Source of the DNA: Bradyrhizobium sp. AUGA SZCCT0158
GTDB taxonomy: Bacteria > Pseudomonadota > Alphaproteobacteria > Rhizobiales > Xanthobacteraceae
Assembly (NCBI RefSeq): GCF_018130065.1
Contig: NZ_JAFCME010000005.1
Coordinates: 124,001-188,000, forward strand
Length of the DNA stretch: 64,000 nucleotides
Direction of reading: 5' to 3'
The translations under genes and the position numbers were made by a program. Positions within the stretch are counted from its first letter, which is position 1; every line of letters starts with the position of its first letter. Positions 45,473 through 56,880 of the stretch are shown piece after piece. The notes under the pieces are model-generated. The model searched no databases. It worked only from the letters and a program-made list of their open reading frames with translations, and was not told the DNA's origin.

Positions 45473-45985
45473 TCAGCGCGTCACCGTCACCTGCGTGCCA
45501 ACCGAAACGCGCTGGTACAAATCGGTAATATCGGCGTTGAGCATGCGGATGCAGCCATAGGAGACAAAGCCGCCGACCGATCCCGGCGCGTTGGTGCCGT
45601 GGATGGCGTATTCGCCGCCGGCGAGCGTCATTGCCGCGACCCCCATCGGGTTGCTCGGCGAGCCGCCGGGAATGACGTTGGGCATGTTCGGCTTGTCGCG
45701 CCTCACTTCGGCGGGCGGCGACCAGGCCGGGTTCTGATACTTGCCGTCGATGCGGGTGGTGCCTTCCCACTGCTTGCCGGCGCGGCCGACGCCGACCGGA
45801 TAGCGCACCGCGCGGCCCTGATCGAGAATGAGATAAAGGCGGCGCTCGCTGGTCTTCACGACGATCGTCCCCGGCGTGTAATCGCCGCGGACACCGACGA
45901 TCTCCGGCCGCGCTTGTGCCGCCGACGACATCAAAACGCCCATCCCGATGGTGGCGGCCAGCGCCACCGCAATCCTCATCGACAT
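45473..45985 (-). CDS. L,D-transpeptidase (YkuD family)
   Basis: The 170 residues comprise a signal peptide (RIAVALAATIGMGVLMSSAAQA) and a YkuD domain: GTIVVKTSERRLYLILDQGRAVRYPVGVG at the start and the active site HGTN...SYGCIRM, with catalytic Cys in SYGCIRM and His in IHGTN. Such enzymes make 3-3 peptidoglycan cross-links or attach proteins in the periplasm. The start is ATG 45985, with GGGAG upstream; a TTG one codon earlier is also open. It is monocistronic. Confidence 0.93.
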   Translation of the reverse strand: MSMRIAVALAATIGMGVLMSSAAQARPEIVGVRGDYTPGTIVVKTSERRLYLILDQGRAVRYPVGVGRAGKQWEGTTRIDGKYQNPAWSPPAEVRRDKPNMPNVIPGGSPSNPMGVAAMTLAGGEYAIHGTNAPGSVGGFVSYGCIRMLNADITDLYQRVSVGTQVTVTR

Positions 45986-46360
45986 CAATTTCTCCCGCCC
46001 ACTCGCCCCGTCAGGGGGTCCTCAAATGCCAACGCAAACCTATCAGAAATAGGGGTTTGCCGTCTCACCCACGCATTTTTAACCGCGTGTCTTAACCGGA
46101 TGGTTTCCAAGCCGGCGGTGAGACCCGTTTCGATGGCGAAACAAAAGGAAATGTTCGAATTAAAGTAAATGACTTGAAAACAACACTCGTCCGGAAACGT
46201 CCCGGGCAGCGGTCACCGCCCTGACGATTGCGTGAGCCGGCCAGGTCCGGGCGGGGTACCGCGAATTGCCCAAACGCTCCGCCGCCGGTGTCGCCAGGTA
46301 CCGGCCCCCCGAACATGACGAAAAATTAAGCCGGGCAAACCCGAACGCGGCGTCGCGACG
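45986..46360. other. Intergenic stretch upstream of the DUF6600 pair
   Basis: About 375 bp between the L,D-transpeptidase and DUF6600 genes. It contains GC-rich inverted stretches (for example GGTACCGCGAATTGCC and CAGGTACCGGCC near 46255-46310) but no clear terminator or small gene. Promoters of both divergent transcripts must lie here. Confidence 0.45.
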
Positions 46361-46408
46361 ATGCGGCTACTGGCTGCGGCCCATTTCCGGGGCGCAGGAG
46401 TTCGGCTC

Positions 46409-47240
46409 ATGCGAGCACTGGTTGAGATAATTTTGCTGCGCCGGGGCGTCCGCGCCGGCGGCGGTCGCCTCACAGCACTGCTGGCCGCAATGCTGCTGGG
46501 GCTATCAGCGCTTTCGGCGGGCGCTGTGGCGCAACCCTCCTACGACGTCAGGGAGGAGGTTCGCGACGAACCGGTGCAGGGCGAAGCCCGCGCGGTGCTG
46601 TTGCAGTATGGGCGTTTCGTCCAGCACGCCCGCTTCGGCGAGGTGTGGGTGCCGACGGTCACGCCGCAAGGCTGGCATCCCTATGCCGTGCCAATGGGTC
46701 AAGACCAAACAATTTGGCTGGTACTACGACGACAAGACGCCGTGGGGCCAGATCGTGCACCACTATGGCCGCTGGTTCTGGGATCAGCAGATCGGCTGGG
46801 CCTGGGATCCCGGTTCGCAGTTCAGCCCCGGATGGGTGGTGTGGCGGTCCAGCCCCGAATGGACGGGCTGGGCGCCGATGCCGCCGGACCAGGCTTTCCA
46901 AAACATGTCTGCGGATCAGTTCAACAGCAGCAATCAGTGGATTTTCGTCGAGACCGCGAAGTTCAACGCGGGTTGCGACGCGACGCAGCCAGCGCCGGTC
47001 GAGCGCATTCCGGTGCTGCTGCGCCAGACCAAATGGATCACCGCCGTTGAATATGTCGACGGCATCGTCGTCATCGTGCTGCCGCCTTACCTGATCGGGC
47101 CGTTCGTCAATGTGCAGATCGGATTCGGTCCGTGGCCCGCGTGGTTCATGGTGCAGATGATGATGAATTCCAATTTCGTGTGGCAGAAGACGTTGAACGC
47201 CAACGTCGCGAATGTCTGCACGCCGTCGAACGCGAAGTGA
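46409..47240 (+). pseudogene. DUF6600 protein, first tandem copy, interrupted by a frameshift
   Basis: The first frame gives a signal peptide (LTALLAAMLLGLSALSAGAVAQ) and LLQYGRFVQHARFGEVWVPTVTPQGWHPYA. The product then continues in another frame with QWVKTKQFGWYYDDKTPWGQ, IVHHYGRW, SPGWVVWRSSPEWTGWAPMPPDQ and so on to 47240. Alignment with the intact neighbour shows 10 instead of 12 bases between the TAT and TGG codons (about 46684-46694), a two-base loss. Joined, the protein would be about 277 residues without the Pro/Gly-rich tail of copy 2. It is either a real pseudogene or a sequencing error. The start could also be ATG 46361. Confidence 0.8.
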
Positions 47241-47253
47241 GGGAGTAATCATC

Positions 47254-48786
47254 ATGACCCTTGCCCGGAACATCTCGATCAAGACCAGGACGATGCTCAC
47301 GGCGATGTTCGCCGCAGCGCTTGCCATCCTCGTGTTCTCCGCATCGACGCCGTCGGCTTTCGCGCAAGCGCCTGCGCAGGAATCTGCCCAAGACTCCGCG
47401 AACGTCGCGCCACAGCAAGGCGTTGCGAAGCTAAGGGACGAATTCCGCGGCGTGCTCACGCAATACGGCCGCTTTGTCCAGCACGCCAAATATGGAGAGG
47501 TGTGGATTCCCACGGTGACGCCGCAGGGATGGCGTCCCTATCCGCCCTGCAGCTGGGTCAAGACCCCAAAATATGGCTGGTACTACGACGACAAGACGCC
47601 GTGGGGCGCGATCGTCCATCACTACGGACGTTGGGTGTCGGATGCGCAGATGGGATGGATATGGACACCGGGTGCGGAGTTCAGCCCGGGTTGGGTTGTC
47701 TGGCGCACGTCGCCGGAATGGGTCGGCTGGGCGCCGATGCTGCCCGATCAAGACATAAAGACGGTTTCCACCGCCGACTTCAACAGTGCCGCCTACTGGA
47801 TCTTTGTCGAGACGCAGAAGTTCGCGCAAGGCTGCAATGGCGCGGCACCGCCGCAGCAGATCCCGGTGCTGCTGACGCAGACGACCTACGTGACCGACAT
47901 CAAGCTCGTGTATGGAATCACTGTCATCGTGTTGCCGGGATATGTGGTCGGCCCGTGGATCGACATCGACATCTTCTTCTCGCCGTGGCCGGCCTGGTTC
48001 CTGGCGCAGAATTTGATCGACTGGAATTTCATCTGGAACAACCTCGCCGTCATGAGTGCGATGGCTCCGGAATGCCCGCCGGTGAGCCCAAAGCAGGGCG
48101 GCGGTTACAAGCCGTTGCCGGTCCACAATCCTGTGTCGCCGCTGCCGCCGCGTCTTGATCAGCCGATCGGCAATGGCCCGCCGGTCGTCGTCGTGGTCCC
48201 GCCGGTGTGCCCGCGCGGCACGGTTCTGGATCATGGCATATGCCGGTTGCCGGATTTCTGCCGCCCGGGAATGGTGCGGGTGGGCCATCTGTGCGTATTC
48301 CCGACGAGGCCCGATCCGTTGCCGAAGCCGCCGGTGACCGAAAATCCCTGCGCCGGACTCAGCGGCATCGCGCTGCGGCGCTGCCTCCACGCGCACCGGC
48401 CACATGGCGGCGACGGCAAACCGCCGGTGACGGGTCCGGTTACGGGTACCGGCGACGGCCGGCCGGTGGGCAATCCACCGTCGTCAAACGGCGGCCATAC
48501 CGGACACAACCCGATTGGCGGCGCCTCCGGGACAGGCAAGCCCGGTGTGCGGATTCCGAACGTGATTCGCCCCAACGGCTCGGGTGACAATGTGCGGATC
48601 AGGGAGCCGGTGCAGTTGCCGAACCGCCTGCCGCCATCGACTTCAGCGCCGATGCGGCCGAATCCCAGTCCGGTGGTCGTGGCACCGAGCGGCGGCCTCA
48701 ACAAGACGACCGTCGGCTCTGCGCCGCCGATCGCGCCCCGGCCGGTGCCCGTGACCGCGCCGGAGAGGAAGACTCTCACGCGTTGA
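47254..48786 (+). CDS. DUF6600 domain-containing exported protein with Pro/Gly-rich tail
   Basis: The 510 residues begin with a signal peptide (TMLTAMFAAALAILVFSASTPSAFAQ). A DUF6600 region (about 55-270) follows, with VLTQYGRFVQHAKYGEVWIP, GWYYDDKTPWGAIVHHYGRW, SPGWVVWRTSPEWVGWAPMLPDQ: the repeated Tyr-Gly-Trp blocks of that family. After residue 285 the chain is low-complexity, rich in Pro, Gly and Val, with a Cys-containing block (VCPRGTVLDHGICRLPDFC). It is probably a secreted or cell-surface protein; its function is unknown. Start ATG 47254 has GGGAG, 13 bp after the first copy, so the two are co-transcribed. A terminator follows. Confidence 0.88.
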   Translation: MTLARNISIKTRTMLTAMFAAALAILVFSASTPSAFAQAPAQESAQDSANVAPQQGVAKLRDEFRGVLTQYGRFVQHAKYGEVWIPTVTPQGWRPYPPCSWVKTPKYGWYYDDKTPWGAIVHHYGRWVSDAQMGWIWTPGAEFSPGWVVWRTSPEWVGWAPMLPDQDIKTVSTADFNSAAYWIFVETQKFAQGCNGAAPPQQIPVLLTQTTYVTDIKLVYGITVIVLPGYVVGPWIDIDIFFSPWPAWFLAQNLIDWNFIWNNLAVMSAMAPECPPVSPKQGGGYKPLPVHNPVSPLPPRLDQPIGNGPPVVVVVPPVCPRGTVLDHGICRLPDFCRPGMVRVGHLCVFPTRPDPLPKPPVTENPCAGLSGIALRRCLHAHRPHGGDGKPPVTGPVTGTGDGRPVGNPPSSNGGHTGHNPIGGASGTGKPGVRIPNVIRPNGSGDNVRIREPVQLPNRLPPSTSAPMRPNPSPVVVAPSGGLNKTTVGSAPPIAPRPVPVTAPERKTLTR

Positions 48787-48795
48787 GGATGAAAC

Positions 48796-48828
48796 AAAAA
48801 AGGGCTCCAGTTATCCCGGAGCCCTTTC
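48796..48828 (+). terminator. Rho-independent terminator of the DUF6600 operon
   Basis: The sequence AAAAAGGGCTCC, an 8-base loop region, then CGGAGCCCTTTC forms a 7-8 bp GC-rich stem flanked by A- and T-rich sides. It begins 10 bp after the stop codon of the second copy. Confidence 0.8.
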
Positions 48829-48860
48829 ATTGACTGCCGTACTATGGCCTCCTCACAGAC

Positions 48861-49011
48861 GTCATCCCCGCGCAACGGCTTGCCGTTGTCGCTGGAGGTG
48901 CGAGCCCTCTTAGGCGAGCCTCGAAGGATGGGCCACGGGCCGTCTATCCTTCGAGGCGCGCAAGAGCGCGCACCTACGGGTGAACGCAATTGCGTTCATC
49001 CCGGGGATGAC
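48861..49011. repeat. Interspersed inverted repeat with internal hairpins
   Basis: The ends GTCATCCCCG and CGGGGATGAC are inverted. Inside are AACGGCTTGCCGTT, CCTTCGAGGC / GCCTCGAAGG arms around GGGCCACGGGCC, and GAACGCAATTGCGTTC, i.e. several stacked hairpins. It lies between the DUF6600 terminator and the acs stop, in a convergent gap. Confidence 0.75.
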
Positions 49012-49028
49012 GGCAACCCTATTGCGCG

Positions 49029-50981
<1,953 letters not shown>

Positions 50982-51353
50982 TTTCCCCTCCGCTGATTGC
51001 GAGCCCTACCCGTAAGCGGTCGCAAGCCGTCTTGATTATTACGATGATTAGGCGTCGCAGGGGGCCCGGACAAGGCGGAAACATCTGCGACCTTGGTCGG
51101 TTTCCCGCGCTCCCGCAGTGCCCCGGCCGGCCCGGTCCGGCCATCACTTTCGCGTTTTGGTGCGACCCAAAATCAACGTTATCGCGCGAATGGCTCCCAT
51201 GACCGGTATCTAATAACCGTTCATCGCGGAATCGGGACTCGCAAAGGGGTTCGTTACCCCCTAAATGGCCTTTCCGGGGTGCAGGGCCCCGCCGGAACCA
51301 AGCCGTAGCAAGCGGCATTACCGGACGAACAGCGGAGCAGGACAACGACGGTC
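50982..51353. other. Divergent intergenic region of acs and topoisomerase IB
   Basis: About 370 bp holding both promoters. Small inverted stretches are present (for example CGGCCCGGTCCGGCC), but nothing matches a known operator or riboswitch. No small gene is evident. Confidence 0.45.
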
Positions 51354-52535
51354 ATGATGGATCAGGTGAATTTCGAGGCTACGCGGCCCAATTCCGCTGA
51401 TCCTGCCGTCGCACTGGCAGAAGCGCTTGGCCAATTGCCGAAAGCGCCGCTGAAGGCCCCCGCGAAAATCCCTTCTCCGAAAGAAAGGCTCGCCAAGCAT
51501 GAGCCGAAGATTTCGGTCGAGTCGCTGGCGCAGGAACTGGGTCTCAAGCTCGGCGACCAGAACGAGCTGACGATCCGCCGCATCAAGCGTGGCAAGACCT
51601 ATTCATTTGTTCGCGCCAACGGCACGGCGATCCGCCACGCCGGCACCATCCGGCGCCTGAACTCGATGGCGGTGCCGCCGGCCTATCAGCAGGTGCGCTA
51701 TTCGCCCGATCCGACCTCGCATCTGCAGGCGGTCGGCGTCGATGCCGCCGGCCGGCTGCAATACCGCTACCACGCCGATTGGGAAAAGGTCCGCGAGCAC
51801 CGCAAGGCGCATCGCCTGGCGCGCCTGGTTGCGGCCTTGCCGAAGATCCGCCGCAACGTCTCGATGCATCTGTCCGGCGACGAGCCGACGCGCGAGTTCG
51901 CGCTATCGGCCGTGATCGAACTGATCGCCCGCACCGCGATCCGGCCCGGCAACGAATCCTACGCGCGCCTGAACGGCACCCGCGGCGCCACCACGCTTTT
52001 GAAGTCCAACGTCACGCTGGAAGACGACAGCTTCGTCCTGACCTTCAAGGCCAAGGGCGGCAAAGCCGTGCGCAAGGAATGCGATGCGGCCAAGCTCGTG
52101 CGCGCGATCGGCATCCTGCGCAGCGTGCCGGGCAAGCGCATGTTCCAGTATCGCGACAATTCCGGCACCGTGCGTACTGTCTCGACCACGACGGTGAACG
52201 GGTTCCTGCGCGAGATCGCCGGCATCAAGATTTCGCTGAAGGATTTCCGCACCCTGATGGCGTCAGCCGTGGTTTTGGAGTCATTGTCGCGGATCTCGCC
52301 GGCGGCGAGCGCCCGCGGCCGCAAGAAGCAGGTGCTGGAAGCGGTTCGGGCTGCCGCCGATGAACTGTCGAATACGCCGGCGATCTGCCGCAAGAGCTAC
52401 GTCCACGATACCATCGTCACCGCCTTCGAGGACGGCATCCTCGAGCGCTTCGCCGCGACCATGAAGGGCTACCGTTCGCAGTCGAAACGCGAGGCGCTGC
52501 TGGCGCAAGTGGTGACCGCTGCCGCGGCGGCGTAG
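51354..52535 (+). CDS. DNA topoisomerase IB (poxvirus/bacterial type)
   Basis: The 393 residues have an N-terminal beta domain including LTIRRIKRGKTYSFVRANGTAIRHAGTIRRLNSMAVPPAYQQVRYSP (spanning) and the catalytic helical domain. Conserved features are RIRPGNESYAR-like TAIRPGNESYARLNGTRGATTLLKSN, a KAKGGK-type catalytic lysine region (FKAKGGKAVRK), ISLKDFRTLMASAVV and the nucleophile Tyr in CRKSYVHDTIV. The family relaxes supercoils by transient 3' phosphotyrosine linkage. Bacterial type IB enzymes are patchily distributed but frequent in Rhizobiales. The N-terminal 60 residues are less conserved. The start is ATG 51354 or the adjacent ATG. Confidence 0.93.
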   Translation: MMDQVNFEATRPNSADPAVALAEALGQLPKAPLKAPAKIPSPKERLAKHEPKISVESLAQELGLKLGDQNELTIRRIKRGKTYSFVRANGTAIRHAGTIRRLNSMAVPPAYQQVRYSPDPTSHLQAVGVDAAGRLQYRYHADWEKVREHRKAHRLARLVAALPKIRRNVSMHLSGDEPTREFALSAVIELIARTAIRPGNESYARLNGTRGATTLLKSNVTLEDDSFVLTFKAKGGKAVRKECDAAKLVRAIGILRSVPGKRMFQYRDNSGTVRTVSTTTVNGFLREIAGIKISLKDFRTLMASAVVLESLSRISPAASARGRKKQVLEAVRAAADELSNTPAICRKSYVHDTIVTAFEDGILERFAATMKGYRSQSKREALLAQVVTAAAAA

Positions 52536-52543
52536 GTAACGCC

Positions 52544-52665
52544 GTCATGCGCGGGCTTGACCCGCGCATCCATCTTCAGAAGAGCTTTTCGAAGTTTGAT
52601 GGATTACCGGGTCATAGGCGAGCGGAAGCGACGCCGTCCTACGGACGGCTATGCCCGGCAATGAC
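52544..52665. repeat. Interspersed inverted repeat, GTCATGCGCGGGC type
   Basis: Ends GTCATGCGCGGGCTTGACC and GCCCGGCAATGAC, with GATGGA and an inner CCGTCCTACGGACGG hairpin. It is related to 26397-26480 and lies in the convergent gap between topoisomerase IB and the diguanylate cyclase. Confidence 0.7.
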
Positions 52666-52677
52666 AGATTGCGAGCG

Positions 52678-54015
52678 CTACTGCCCGCCTACCTTTGAGG
52701 ACATCTTCCGTTCATCCACGCCGACCGGCTGCACATCACGCGCATCCTCGCCGGCAACATGCGCATTCGACAGGAACACAACATTCCTGCCGCCGCGCTT
52801 GGCGTCGTACAGGGCATCGTCAGCCCATTTGGCTACCATCTCCGGTGCGGCACCTTCGTTCGCGAAGGCGACGCCGAGGCTGATTGTCACCACGCAGGTC
52901 GAATCGTTGGCGGGATGGATTCCGGGATTGACGATGCCGAGCCCCTCCACTGCGCTGCGGATGCGTTGCGCGATCGTCCAGGCCAGATCGGGCGTGGCAT
53001 GCGCGAGAACGACGAGGAATTCCTCGCCGCCATAGCGGAACACCGCATCCAGGCCGAGCCGGACCGAGTCCTCGATCGTATCAGCTACCCGCCTGATGCA
53101 GGCGTCGCCGGCGGCGTGGCCGGCGGTATCGTTCAGGTGCTTGAACAAGTCGATATCGGCCATGATGAACGCGATACTGGCTTTCGGAACCGTCGGGTCG
53201 CGCCAGAGCCGGTCGATCAGATCGGTCGCCGAACGGCGATTGCCGAGCCCGGTAAGCGGGTCGCGCGTCGCCAGTATTTCCAGTTGATGGTTGGCGCGCC
53301 TCAGGGCGTCGCTGCGATACTGGTTGCGCAAGGACAGCAGGAAGGCTTTTTGACCGAGGAGCGACTGGGTTTTCCGCGCGATCGTCGCCGCATACATGCC
53401 CATCGCATAGAAGATCGACGTTCCGACCGCTTCCTTGGATTCGATCGCGGGATTGAAGATTTCAAAGCCGAAGAAGATCCCGATGGAGCAGATCATCAAA
53501 GACAGCGTCCAGAGATAGTCGACGCTGAACACCACGATCGCGATCGTGTTGACGTACATGATGCAGGTGAGGAAGCGCTCGTAGTTGCCACCGGCCGCGA
53601 CCGCGAGGAAGCCGTAAGCAATCATGACTGATGTCATCAACAGCAGCAGCGACAGGCCTTCGACCGCGGCGCTGCGCGGTTTTCGCCAGACCAGATAGGC
53701 ACAGCCGTGCATCGCCGGAACCAGCAGGCCGCTGATGATGGTGGTGTGCATGAGGAAGTCGGGCGCCAGCAGGTAGCTGATCGGAACGAACGCGACGCTG
53801 ATCAGCCCGACCCAGACCATCCACGCGCGCGCGATCTTGCTGCGTTGCGGCCAGTCCTTCCTGCGATAGGCGCGAACCATCTCGGGAGAGAACCGGATGT
53901 CGCGCGTGCGCTGGGACAGCAGGCGCTCGGTCTCGGCTTCGAGCGCCGGCGTCACGAGCACGTCCGCCGCATCGTCGAGCGGCGTCGCGTTCAGGCTGCT
54001 GGAACCCGATCTCAA
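52678..54015 (-). CDS. GGDEF diguanylate cyclase with six-helix membrane sensor
   Basis: This protein of about 445 residues makes c-di-GMP. An N-terminal cytosolic stretch is followed by six hydrophobic segments (AWMVWVGLISVAFVPISYLLA, TTIISGLLVPAMHGCAYLVW, LLLLMTSVMIAYGFLAVAAG and others), then a GGDEF domain with RDPLTGLGNRRS, DIDLFKHLNDTAGHAAGD and the active site YGGEEFLVV. No inhibitory RxxD is visible before GGEEF. The start is judged to be TTG 54015 because GGGAGAG lies seven bases upstream; another TTG at 54090 is open. No EAL domain is present. Confidence 0.9.
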   Translation of the reverse strand: MRSGSSSLNATPLDDAADVLVTPALEAETERLLSQRTRDIRFSPEMVRAYRRKDWPQRSKIARAWMVWVGLISVAFVPISYLLAPDFLMHTTIISGLLVPAMHGCAYLVWRKPRSAAVEGLSLLLLMTSVMIAYGFLAVAAGGNYERFLTCIMYVNTIAIVVFSVDYLWTLSLMICSIGIFFGFEIFNPAIESKEAVGTSIFYAMGMYAATIARKTQSLLGQKAFLLSLRNQYRSDALRRANHQLEILATRDPLTGLGNRRSATDLIDRLWRDPTVPKASIAFIMADIDLFKHLNDTAGHAAGDACIRRVADTIEDSVRLGLDAVFRYGGEEFLVVLAHATPDLAWTIAQRIRSAVEGLGIVNPGIHPANDSTCVVTISLGVAFANEGAAPEMVAKWADDALYDAKRGGRNVVFLSNAHVAGEDARDVQPVGVDERKMSSKVGGQ

Positions 54016-54265
54016 GGCGTATCTCTCCCGCTGGCGTGCTTGCCGCACGCGGCAGGAGTTAGCGCCCGAAATGCTAAATTTCTCCTGCAACGGGATCGGG
54101 GAGTATTACGGGATAAGGGGATGGTTAAGGTGCCAGGATAAGGTGCTATATTACCCTGATTAAGAAGCCCCGATACTTTGCATCGAGTTGTTTCGCGATT
54201 TTGTGTCTGACCCCCGCCAGGTTCCACCCAAGCGCGTCGGCACTGCGCGCTGCTTCCGCGAGGCG

Positions 54266-54679
54266 TTACAATCCGCCCATCTTGCAGACCATCTTCCATT
54301 CGTCCGCGGTGACCGGCTGGACCGACAGCCGCGAATACTTCACCAGCGCCATCGCGGCCAGCTTCTTGTCGGCCTTGATTGCGGCCATCGTCACCGGGGT
54401 CTTCAGCGGCTTGTCGGCCTTGATGTCGACGCAGACGAACTTGCCGGTCTTGTCGGTCGGATCGGGATAGGCCTCCTTGATGATCTCCGCGATGCCGACG
54501 ATCTCCTTGCCCTCGTTGGAGTGGTAGAAGAAGGCGCGGTCGCCTTTCTTCATGGCCACGAGATTCTGCCGCGCGGTGAAATTGCGCACGCCGGTCCAGG
54601 CTTCGCCCTTGGCGCCTTTCGCAACCTGCATATCCCACGACCACACCGAGGGCTCGGACTTCACCAGCCAGTACGCCAT
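54266..54679 (-). CDS. EVE domain-containing protein
   Basis: The 137 residues form a complete EVE (PUA-like) domain: MAYWLVKSEPSVWSWD at the start, TGVRNFTARQNLVAMKKGDRAFFYHSNE, GIAEIIKEAYPD and VKYSRLSVQPVTADEW. Such domains bind modified bases or RNA, though this stand-alone form has no proven role. Its ATG touches the gpsA stop (TAAATG) and shares a GGAGGA site inside the gpsA end, so it is translationally linked. It is the last gene of the tsaD-gpsA-EVE operon. Confidence 0.92.
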   Translation of the reverse strand: MAYWLVKSEPSVWSWDMQVAKGAKGEAWTGVRNFTARQNLVAMKKGDRAFFYHSNEGKEIVGIAEIIKEAYPDPTDKTGKFVCVDIKADKPLKTPVTMAAIKADKKLAAMALVKYSRLSVQPVTADEWKMVCKMGGL

Positions 54680-55660
54680 TTATTCCTCCGCCTTGAACGG
54701 CCGCGTCAGCAGGCCTTCGATCGCGGCATCGATCGTCACCTTGCCGGCCAGAATCGCTGCCACCGCATTTGATACCGGCATGTCGACATTTTGCGAAGCC
54801 GCCAGCTCGATCAGCACGGGCGCGGTGAAGGCGCCCTCCGCAAGCTTGTCGCGCGCCGGCTGCTCGCCGCGCCCGAGCGCGATGCCGAGTGCGAAATTGC
54901 GCGATTGCAGGCTCGAGCAGCTCAGGATCAGATCGCCCAATCCGGAAAGTCCCGCCAGCGTTTCGGCGCGCGCTCCGCAGGCGCGGCCAAGCCGTGCCAG
55001 CTCGCTGAAGCCGCGCGTGGTCAAGGCGGCCAGCGCCGAGGCGCCGAGCTTGCGTCCTTCAACGATGCCGGCCGCGATCGCCAGCACGTTCTTCGCCGCC
55101 CCGCCGATCTCGACGCCGCGGATATCCGTGGTGTGATAGGGCCGGAAGGTGGATGAGCCGAGCGCCTGCACCAGCGCGCTTGCCAGTGCTTCGTCCTTTG
55201 CCGCCAGCGTCACGGCGGTCGGAAGTCCGCGCGCCACATCGTCGGCGAAGCTCGGTCCCGACAGGATCGCAGGTATCGCGTCGGGGGCGGCTTCCGCGAT
55301 CACTTCGGTCATGAATTTATGCGTGCCGCGCTCGATGCCCTTGGCGGTGGCGATAACCGGCGTCGCCTTCTTCAGATGCGGCGCCAGCGCCAGCGCCGCT
55401 TCACGCAAATTCTGCGCGGGCGTCGCGATCAGGATAATGTGGGCGCCGGCCGCCGCCGCGATGCGGTTGGTGATTTCGATGCGCTGGTCCAGGCGCATGC
55501 CCGGCAGCCGCGGATTGGCATGCGCCATCTTCATTTGCGCGGCGTTTTCGGCGTTGCGTGCATAAAGGATGACATCGCGGCCGGCGCGCGCCGCGACGGC
55601 CGCAAGCGCCGTGCCCCAGGCGCCCGCGCCGATCACAGCGACGGTGTTGTCCAACGGCAT
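54680..55660 (-). CDS. gpsA: NAD(P)H-dependent glycerol-3-phosphate dehydrogenase
   Basis: The 326-residue enzyme reduces dihydroxyacetone phosphate to sn-glycerol-3-phosphate for phospholipid synthesis. It has the Rossmann motif [48 protein letters not shown] with the catalytic Lys, [18 protein letters not shown] and a C-terminal [14 protein letters not shown]. All are intact and the length is normal. It sits between tsaD (2 bp upstream) and EVE (adjacent downstream), one operon. Confidence 0.96.
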   Translation of the reverse strand: MPLDNTVAVIGAGAWGTALAAVAARAGRDVILYARNAENAAQMKMAHANPRLPGMRLDQRIEITNRIAAAAGAHIILIATPAQNLREAALALAPHLKKATPVIATAKGIERGTHKFMTEVIAEAAPDAIPAILSGPSFADDVARGLPTAVTLAAKDEALASALVQALGSSTFRPYHTTDIRGVEIGGAAKNVLAIAAGIVEGRKLGASALAALTTRGFSELARLGRACGARAETLAGLSGLGDLILSCSSLQSRNFALGIALGRGEQPARDKLAEGAFTAPVLIELAASQNVDMPVSNAVAAILAGKVTIDAAIEGLLTRPFKAEE

Positions 55661-55662
55661 CG

Positions 55663-56754
55663 CTAGAATCCCGCCCTGGTGTTGGCGTAGCCCGCCGGCG
55701 CTGCGGCATTGGCATCGAGCAGCCAGCGCGCGCGGGGCGGCGCATCCATCGTATCGGTCAGTCCAAGCGCCATCCGCTCGGCGCCGGCCCAGGCGATCAT
55801 CGCCCCGTTATCGGTGCAGAGCGCCGGCGGCGGAATGATCAGCGTGGTCTGCGCTTTCGCCGCTACATCCTGCAGCGCGTCGCGGATCGCGTGGTTGGCG
55901 GCGACGCCGCCGGCCGCGACCAGCGCGCGGGGCGGACCGAACTGCTCGTGGAACAGCCGCAGGCCGACGCTCAATCGATCGGCGGTGGATTCCAGCACCG
56001 CGGCCTGGAAACTGGCGCAGAGATCGCTGACATCCTGCGGCTCCAACGGCATCATCCGGCTGGTCTCGTTGCGCACGGCGGTCTTCAGTCCCGACAGCGA
56101 GAAATTCGCATCCGGCCGTCCGAGCATCGGGCGCGGAAACGCAAATCGCTTCGGATCGCCGCCGGCGGCCGCGCGCTCGACCTCCGGTCCGCCGGGATAG
56201 GGCAGCGACAACATCTTGGCGACCTTGTCGAAGGCTTCGCCCATGGCGTCGTCGACGGTGGTGCCGAGCCGGACATATTTGCCGACGCCGACCACCGCGA
56301 CGATCTGGGTGTGACCGCCCGAGGCAAGAAACAGGCAATAGGGAAACGCCAGCGCGCAAGTCAGCCGCGGCGTCAGCGCGTGGGCCTCGAGATGGTTGAC
56401 CGCGATCAGCGGCGTGTCGTGCACCATCGCGATCGCCTTTGCGGTGGTGAGGCCGACGATCACCCCGCCGATCAGGCCGGGACCCGCGGCGGCGGCGACC
56501 GCCGACAATTGCGCATAGCCGATCCCGGCCTCTTTCATCGCGCTATCGACAATGCCGTCGAGCAGATCGACATGGGCGCGCGCTGCGATCTCCGGCACCA
56601 CGCCGCCGAAGCGGGCGTGCTCGTCGGTCTGCGAGCGCACGATATTGGACAGGATGCGGCCGCTGCCGTCACTCGCCCGCTCGATCACCGCCGCCGCGGT
56701 CTCGTCGCAGGTGGTCTCGATACCCAGCACCAGCATCGGCGTGTCGTTATCCAA
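55663..56754 (-). CDS. tsaD: tRNA N6-adenosine threonylcarbamoyltransferase TsaD
   Basis: The 363-residue ASKHA-fold enzyme completes t6A37 in ANN-reading tRNAs with TsaB/E. Seen are [16 protein letters not shown] at the start, [18 protein letters not shown], the metal-binding NHLEAHALT (HxxxH), [12 protein letters not shown] and [21 protein letters not shown] segments. The start is TTG 56754 (AAGGGA upstream) or ATG 56736, six codons in. It is first in the tsaD-gpsA-EVE operon and divergent from hemD. Confidence 0.95.
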   Translation of the reverse strand: MDNDTPMLVLGIETTCDETAAAVIERASDGSGRILSNIVRSQTDEHARFGGVVPEIAARAHVDLLDGIVDSAMKEAGIGYAQLSAVAAAAGPGLIGGVIVGLTTAKAIAMVHDTPLIAVNHLEAHALTPRLTCALAFPYCLFLASGGHTQIVAVVGVGKYVRLGTTVDDAMGEAFDKVAKMLSLPYPGGPEVERAAAGGDPKRFAFPRPMLGRPDANFSLSGLKTAVRNETSRMMPLEPQDVSDLCASFQAAVLESTADRLSVGLRLFHEQFGPPRALVAAGGVAANHAIRDALQDVAAKAQTTLIIPPPALCTDNGAMIAWAGAERMALGLTDTMDAPPRARWLLDANAAAPAGYANTRAGF

Positions 56755-56880
56755 TTTGATCCCTTGCGCATCAGGTCAAAACAACGCTTCCGTAACCCGG
56801 TAGCATTACGAGGTCTCTGGGTGCAATCGCCGGTTAAAGCCGAAACATTTTGCGCCAAGGTATTTTTGGAGATCTGAGGC

